Assembly (NCBI GenBank): GCA_965262505.1
Contig: CBDHFM010000030.1
Location: forward strand, 558,001 to 622,000
Length of the DNA: 64,000 bases
Direction of reading: 5' to 3'
From: JACPPO01 sp965262505
GTDB taxonomy: Bacteria; Acidobacteriota; Vicinamibacteria; Vicinamibacterales; UBA2999
A program made the position numbers and the translations under genes. Positions 61,311-64,000 of this stretch are shown piece by piece. The notes below the pieces were generated by a model that saw only the letters and a program-made list of their open reading frames with translations, was not told where the DNA came from and did not search any database. Each line of letters begins with the position of its first letter. The first letter of the stretch is position 1.

Positions 61311-62393
61311 CTAGGGATCAAGTCGAAGCAGTCTGACCAGGTTCCCACCCAGGATGGCTTCCTTTTCGGCGTCGGTGAGGAACGACGCGTTGAGGATGAA
61401 GTCCACGCCCACAGGCCACGGGAAGGGAAAGTCCGTCCCGTAGACCATCTGACTGACACCGACTTCGGCGACCAGGTGTCGCAGCCCTTCCTCGCGAAAG
61501 ACCATCGTATCGATCAAGATCTCCCGCCGGAAATAGTCGGCAAAGGACTTCTCGACACAATCCGCGCCGTCGCTGCGAGGGCACCGCACATCCGACCGCC
61601 CGAGATAGGACGGCAGGTAGCCGCCCGCGTGCGCCGCGCAGACGCGCAGGCCCGGAAACCGATCGAACACGCCTTCGAAAATCATGTGCGACAGCGCGAC
61701 CGTCGTTTCGAGCGGGTTCCCGATCGTATTCCCCAGCGCGCCCGTGCCCCCCAACCGGTCGTTCCGCGTGGTCCCGTCGGCGCCCTGCGGATGCATGAAC
61801 AAGGGGACGCCGAGCTCCTCCACCTTCGCCCAGAAGGGGTCGAAGCGTGGCGAGCCCAGCTCCTCGCCTTCGACGCTGCCGCCGATGGGCGCGCCCCGCA
61901 TGCCCATCTGTCTGACGCCCTCCTCCAGCTGCTCGGCCGCCAGGTCGGGATGCTGCAGCGCCACGGTGGCCATGCCCACGAAGCGATCCGGATAACGGGC
62001 GCACCACTCCGCCGTCTTTTCATTCTGAATCGCGCAGATCCGGCGCGACAGGTCGCGGTCGGCCGCATACCACCAGGGATTCATGTTGAGGGCCATGACG
62101 TCGATGCCCTCTTGGTCCATGTACTCCAGCCAGTGTGGACCGAGAGGGCGGTCGGCGCTGATGCCGATCTGCCTCTCGGCGGTCGCTGCGAGAGGCGATC
62201 CTTTGACCACCTCATCGTCCAAGACCTCCGGGACGATATGGTGGGCATGAATGTCCACCACCTTGATACGCCGGCCGCCGATGAACACCTCCCTGCGTCC
62301 CCCTTGAGCGACCGCATTCAGCGCGCGGCCCAACACGAACGCACCCGCCGTTGCGGTCCCCACCGTCTTCAAGAAGTCCCGCCGATTCGCCAT
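61311..62393 (-). CDS. Tat-exported amidohydrolase (ACMSD-like)
   Basis: The 360-residue protein has a twin-arginine signal (NRRDFLKTVGTATAGAFVLG), so it should be exported folded. The TIM-barrel has VVDIHAHHIVPEVL (HxH metal ligands), VPLFMHPQGADGTTR (His), RVCAAHAGGYLPSYLGRSD (His) and MVYGTDFPFPWP (Asp), the ligand set of the amidohydrolase_2/ACMSD group, which catalyse hydrolysis or decarboxylation of aromatic or cyclic acids. The substrate is unknown. It is on the same strand as the propeller gene, 69 bp upstream, and may be co-transcribed. Confidence 0.92.
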   Translation of the reverse strand: MANRRDFLKTVGTATAGAFVLGRALNAVAQGGRREVFIGGRRIKVVDIHAHHIVPEVLDDEVVKGSPLAATAERQIGISADRPLGPHWLEYMDQEGIDVMALNMNPWWYAADRDLSRRICAIQNEKTAEWCARYPDRFVGMATVALQHPDLAAEQLEEGVRQMGMRGAPIGGSVEGEELGSPRFDPFWAKVEELGVPLFMHPQGADGTTRNDRLGGTGALGNTIGNPLETTVALSHMIFEGVFDRFPGLRVCAAHAGGYLPSYLGRSDVRCPRSDGADCVEKSFADYFRREILIDTMVFREEGLRHLVAEVGVSQMVYGTDFPFPWPVGVDFILNASFLTDAEKEAILGGNLVRLLRLDP

Positions 62394-62626
62394 CGTGTCC
62401 CCCCTTTTCTCTGTAAACCATGCACAATACTACGCCATAACCGGTGAACCGGTGAATAACCACGCACAACGAAATTGGCTCAGGGGATCCGACCCTGCAG
62501 GGGAGCAATCTAACGAATGCCCGTACTGAACACGCGCGCGCTCTGTCAGGCGCTCGATCTCACCGGTACCATCGGCCGCGTTCCAATACAATCCGCGGTT
62601 GCGGGCTGCCCGCGCGAGATGCCGTT
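62394..62626. other. Intergenic segment between divergent genes
   Basis: No gene is recognised in these 233 bp between the amidohydrolase and DoxX-like starts. Promoters for both are expected here. Confidence 0.4.
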
Positions 62627-63487
62627 GTGACACCCTCCCTGTTTACTCGTGTCGGTTCCTTCTCGGCGGCGCGGGCGCCCGAGCTGCTGAGCCTCGCGCG
62701 CATCATCTTCGGCTTCCTCGTGCTCCGACACGGGACCGAGCAGATGTTCGCCTATCCAGAGGCGAGCGGCGCCGCGCTGACGTCGTATGAGGGGCTGGTG
62801 GGGCTGGCCTCCCTTCCGGGCGGCCTGCTTCTCATGCTGGGCCTCTACACGCGCCCGGTCGGCCTGGTGCTGGCGGTACTGTACGGCCTCTTTTGGTTCA
62901 TCGGACCGCTCCAGACGTCGTTGACGCTGGACCGCTACATCTTCGGCGCGCGCGGCAACGGGGACGAGATACTCCTGAACTGCTTCTTCTTCCTGTACCT
63001 GTCGACGGCGGGGGGCGGCGCCTGGAGCCTGGATCGGCGCCGCGATCCGGAGGGCCAGGCGGCTGCCGATTCCCGATGGGCGCCGTACGCACTGGGGATC
63101 CTGCGCATCGCGGGGGGCTTTCTCTTCATCCATCACGGGCTCGAGAAGTGGTTCGGGATCAGCGGCGGGCGCGGGAACATCAACGTGACGACGATCCGCG
63201 GCGTCGCCGGCCTGCTGAAGATTTTTGGCGGCTCGATGCTGATGCTGGGTGTGTTCGCGCGGCCCACGGCGTTCATCCTGTCCGGCCAGATGGCGGTGGG
63301 CTATTTCATCTCCTGGGCGCCGCTGGGCTTTTGGGTCAGCTTCTCGACGCCGAACTATGCGGCCTCCATCCAGAACTGCTTCCTGTTCCTGTTTCTGTCG
63401 GCGGCAGGTCCGGGCGTCTGGAGTCTCGACCGCACCTGGCGGCGAGGACCCACGCCTGCTGAGGAAACGGCCGATCGACCGGGGTGA
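62627..63487 (+). CDS. Tandem-duplicated DoxX-family membrane protein
   Basis: The 286-residue protein holds two DoxX units in one chain. The first is LLSLARIIFGFLVLRHGTEQ with GGLLLMLGLYTRPVGLVLAV; the second is ALGILRIAGGFLFIHHGLEK with GGSMLMLGVFARPTAFILSG. Each has four hydrophobic segments, and each ends in a similar FFFLYLSTAGGGAWSLDR / FLFLSAAGPGVWSLDR block. Single DoxX proteins are small redox-linked membrane proteins. The start is GTG at 62627, as a nearby ATG is in another frame. The function is not established. Confidence 0.88.
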   Translation: MTPSLFTRVGSFSAARAPELLSLARIIFGFLVLRHGTEQMFAYPEASGAALTSYEGLVGLASLPGGLLLMLGLYTRPVGLVLAVLYGLFWFIGPLQTSLTLDRYIFGARGNGDEILLNCFFFLYLSTAGGGAWSLDRRRDPEGQAAADSRWAPYALGILRIAGGFLFIHHGLEKWFGISGGRGNINVTTIRGVAGLLKIFGGSMLMLGVFARPTAFILSGQMAVGYFISWAPLGFWVSFSTPNYAASIQNCFLFLFLSAAGPGVWSLDRTWRRGPTPAEETADRPG

Positions 63488-63520
63488 CCGCCAGCGGGCT
63501 GGGGCTCCTGGAGGCGTTCG

Positions 63521-63922
63521 CTATTGGCCCGGCTGCGGTGCCGGTCCCCTTGCGTAGAGCGTCTGACCGCTCGGAAGCAGGACGGATCTGATACGGCCGA
63601 CCGGCGCGCCGCTCTTGACCGGCTGCAGCACCACGGTGACCTCATCTCCGGCTCTGAACGACCTCCGCGCCCAGCCGCGCGAGGTCATGTCGATGGGGTT
63701 CTGAACCTCAGTCACCCAGCTCGTGACCGCGCCGTCCGCGTCCGTGACGTCGAACTTGAGGAAACAGTGAGGATTGGACCAGATCCACTCAGTGACGGTC
63801 CCCTCGAGCGTGAGTTCCTCCTCCGTGTCGAAGCTCGCTCCGCCGTGGTGCGCCCCCAAGGGAGCCGACGCGGCCAGCAGACTCCCAGCCACGAGGAGAA
63901 CACCAAGAACCTTCACTCTCAC
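63521..63922 (-). CDS. DUF6152-like secreted protein (copy 4)
   Basis: The 133-residue protein starts MRVKVLGVLLVAGSLLAASA (signal) followed by HHGGASFDTEEELTLEG, TVTEWIWSNPHCFLKFDVTD with the NPH motif, MTSRGWARRSFRAGDEVTVV and SVLLPSGQTLYARG. It is convergent with the DoxX gene (33 bp between stops). It is the most canonical family member in the window. Confidence 0.87.
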   Translation of the reverse strand: MRVKVLGVLLVAGSLLAASAPLGAHHGGASFDTEEELTLEGTVTEWIWSNPHCFLKFDVTDADGAVTSWVTEVQNPIDMTSRGWARRSFRAGDEVTVVLQPVKSGAPVGRIRSVLLPSGQTLYARGPAPQPGQ

Positions 63923-64000
63923 GGGACACCTCTCTTCCGTCTGGACGCGAACGTCGAGTCAAGCCCATTCCTAGTTGAAACTCTCCGCGACTCCTGATTG

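Noticed and set aside
1..64000. CRISPR array or classical phage-defence cluster
   Set aside because: No series of short regularly spaced repeats is visible and no Cas, restriction-modification or other recognisable defence operon is encoded. The RecD2-like helicase alone does not make one.

Overview
This is a high-GC bacterial chromosome segment, most likely from an Acidobacteriota species close to Vicinamibacteria. The inference rests on family content: a PknB-type kinase with the typical acidobacterial N-terminus, four intact DUF6152-like secreted proteins, a Tat-exported amidohydrolase, a beta-propeller protein and a tandem DoxX protein. No rRNA or single-copy taxonomic marker is present, so the assignment is provisional.

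The window is dominated by mobile DNA. I count about 15 insertion sequences or large remnants from the IS3, IS5, IS6, IS110, IS256, IS481-like, IS630, IS1380 and ISAzo13 types, several nested inside one another. They sit in a scaffold marked by three copies of the 3' half of a tRNA-Thr(CGT): the intact gene at 1382-1457 and 45-47 bp duplicates at 18665-18711 and 53588-53632, all in the same orientation. This is the footprint expected of serial integration of islands at a tRNA 3' end. A broken tyrosine recombinase lies just beyond the third copy and an intact one lies at 22767-23807.

Layout: 1-1457, backbone (CPA2 antiporter tail, peroxiredoxin, tRNA-Thr). 1458-18664, first interval: an rve-type IS, a GltS-like carrier, two IS5 copies in integrase debris, an RlpA lipoprotein, a HicAB-like pair, an OmpA lipoprotein, IS3/IS110/IS6 elements, a secreted nuclease and CARDB, DUF1801-like and transposase relics. 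18712-53587, second interval: IS3, a RecD2-like helicase bracketed by direct repeats, an integrase, nested IS5/IS630, IS110, IS1380, a thiolase-like/DUF35/acyl-CoA dehydrogenase operon, an interrupted PAS gene, a DUF6152 gene cut off from its leader by IS256, arginase, a MoaD/ThiS-like fragment, ISAzo13, an M48-like protein, two deacetylase paralogues (one broken by nested ISs), a penicillin-acylase-family hydrolase and an MltD-like enzyme bracketed by a second pair of direct repeats. 53633-64000: integrase remnant, IS630 elements, a truncated Ser/Thr kinase, then a quieter stretch of secreted and envelope genes (three DUF6152 proteins, phosphatase, lipoprotein, beta-propeller, amidohydrolase, DoxX).

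The main themes are: non-coding ends of IS110 elements that look like bridge-RNA loci; envelope or catabolic enzymes whose key catalytic residues are replaced (M48-like HQxxH, a deacetylase without metal ligands, a thiolase-like protein without its nucleophilic Cys); and unrelated single genes bracketed by long direct repeats.
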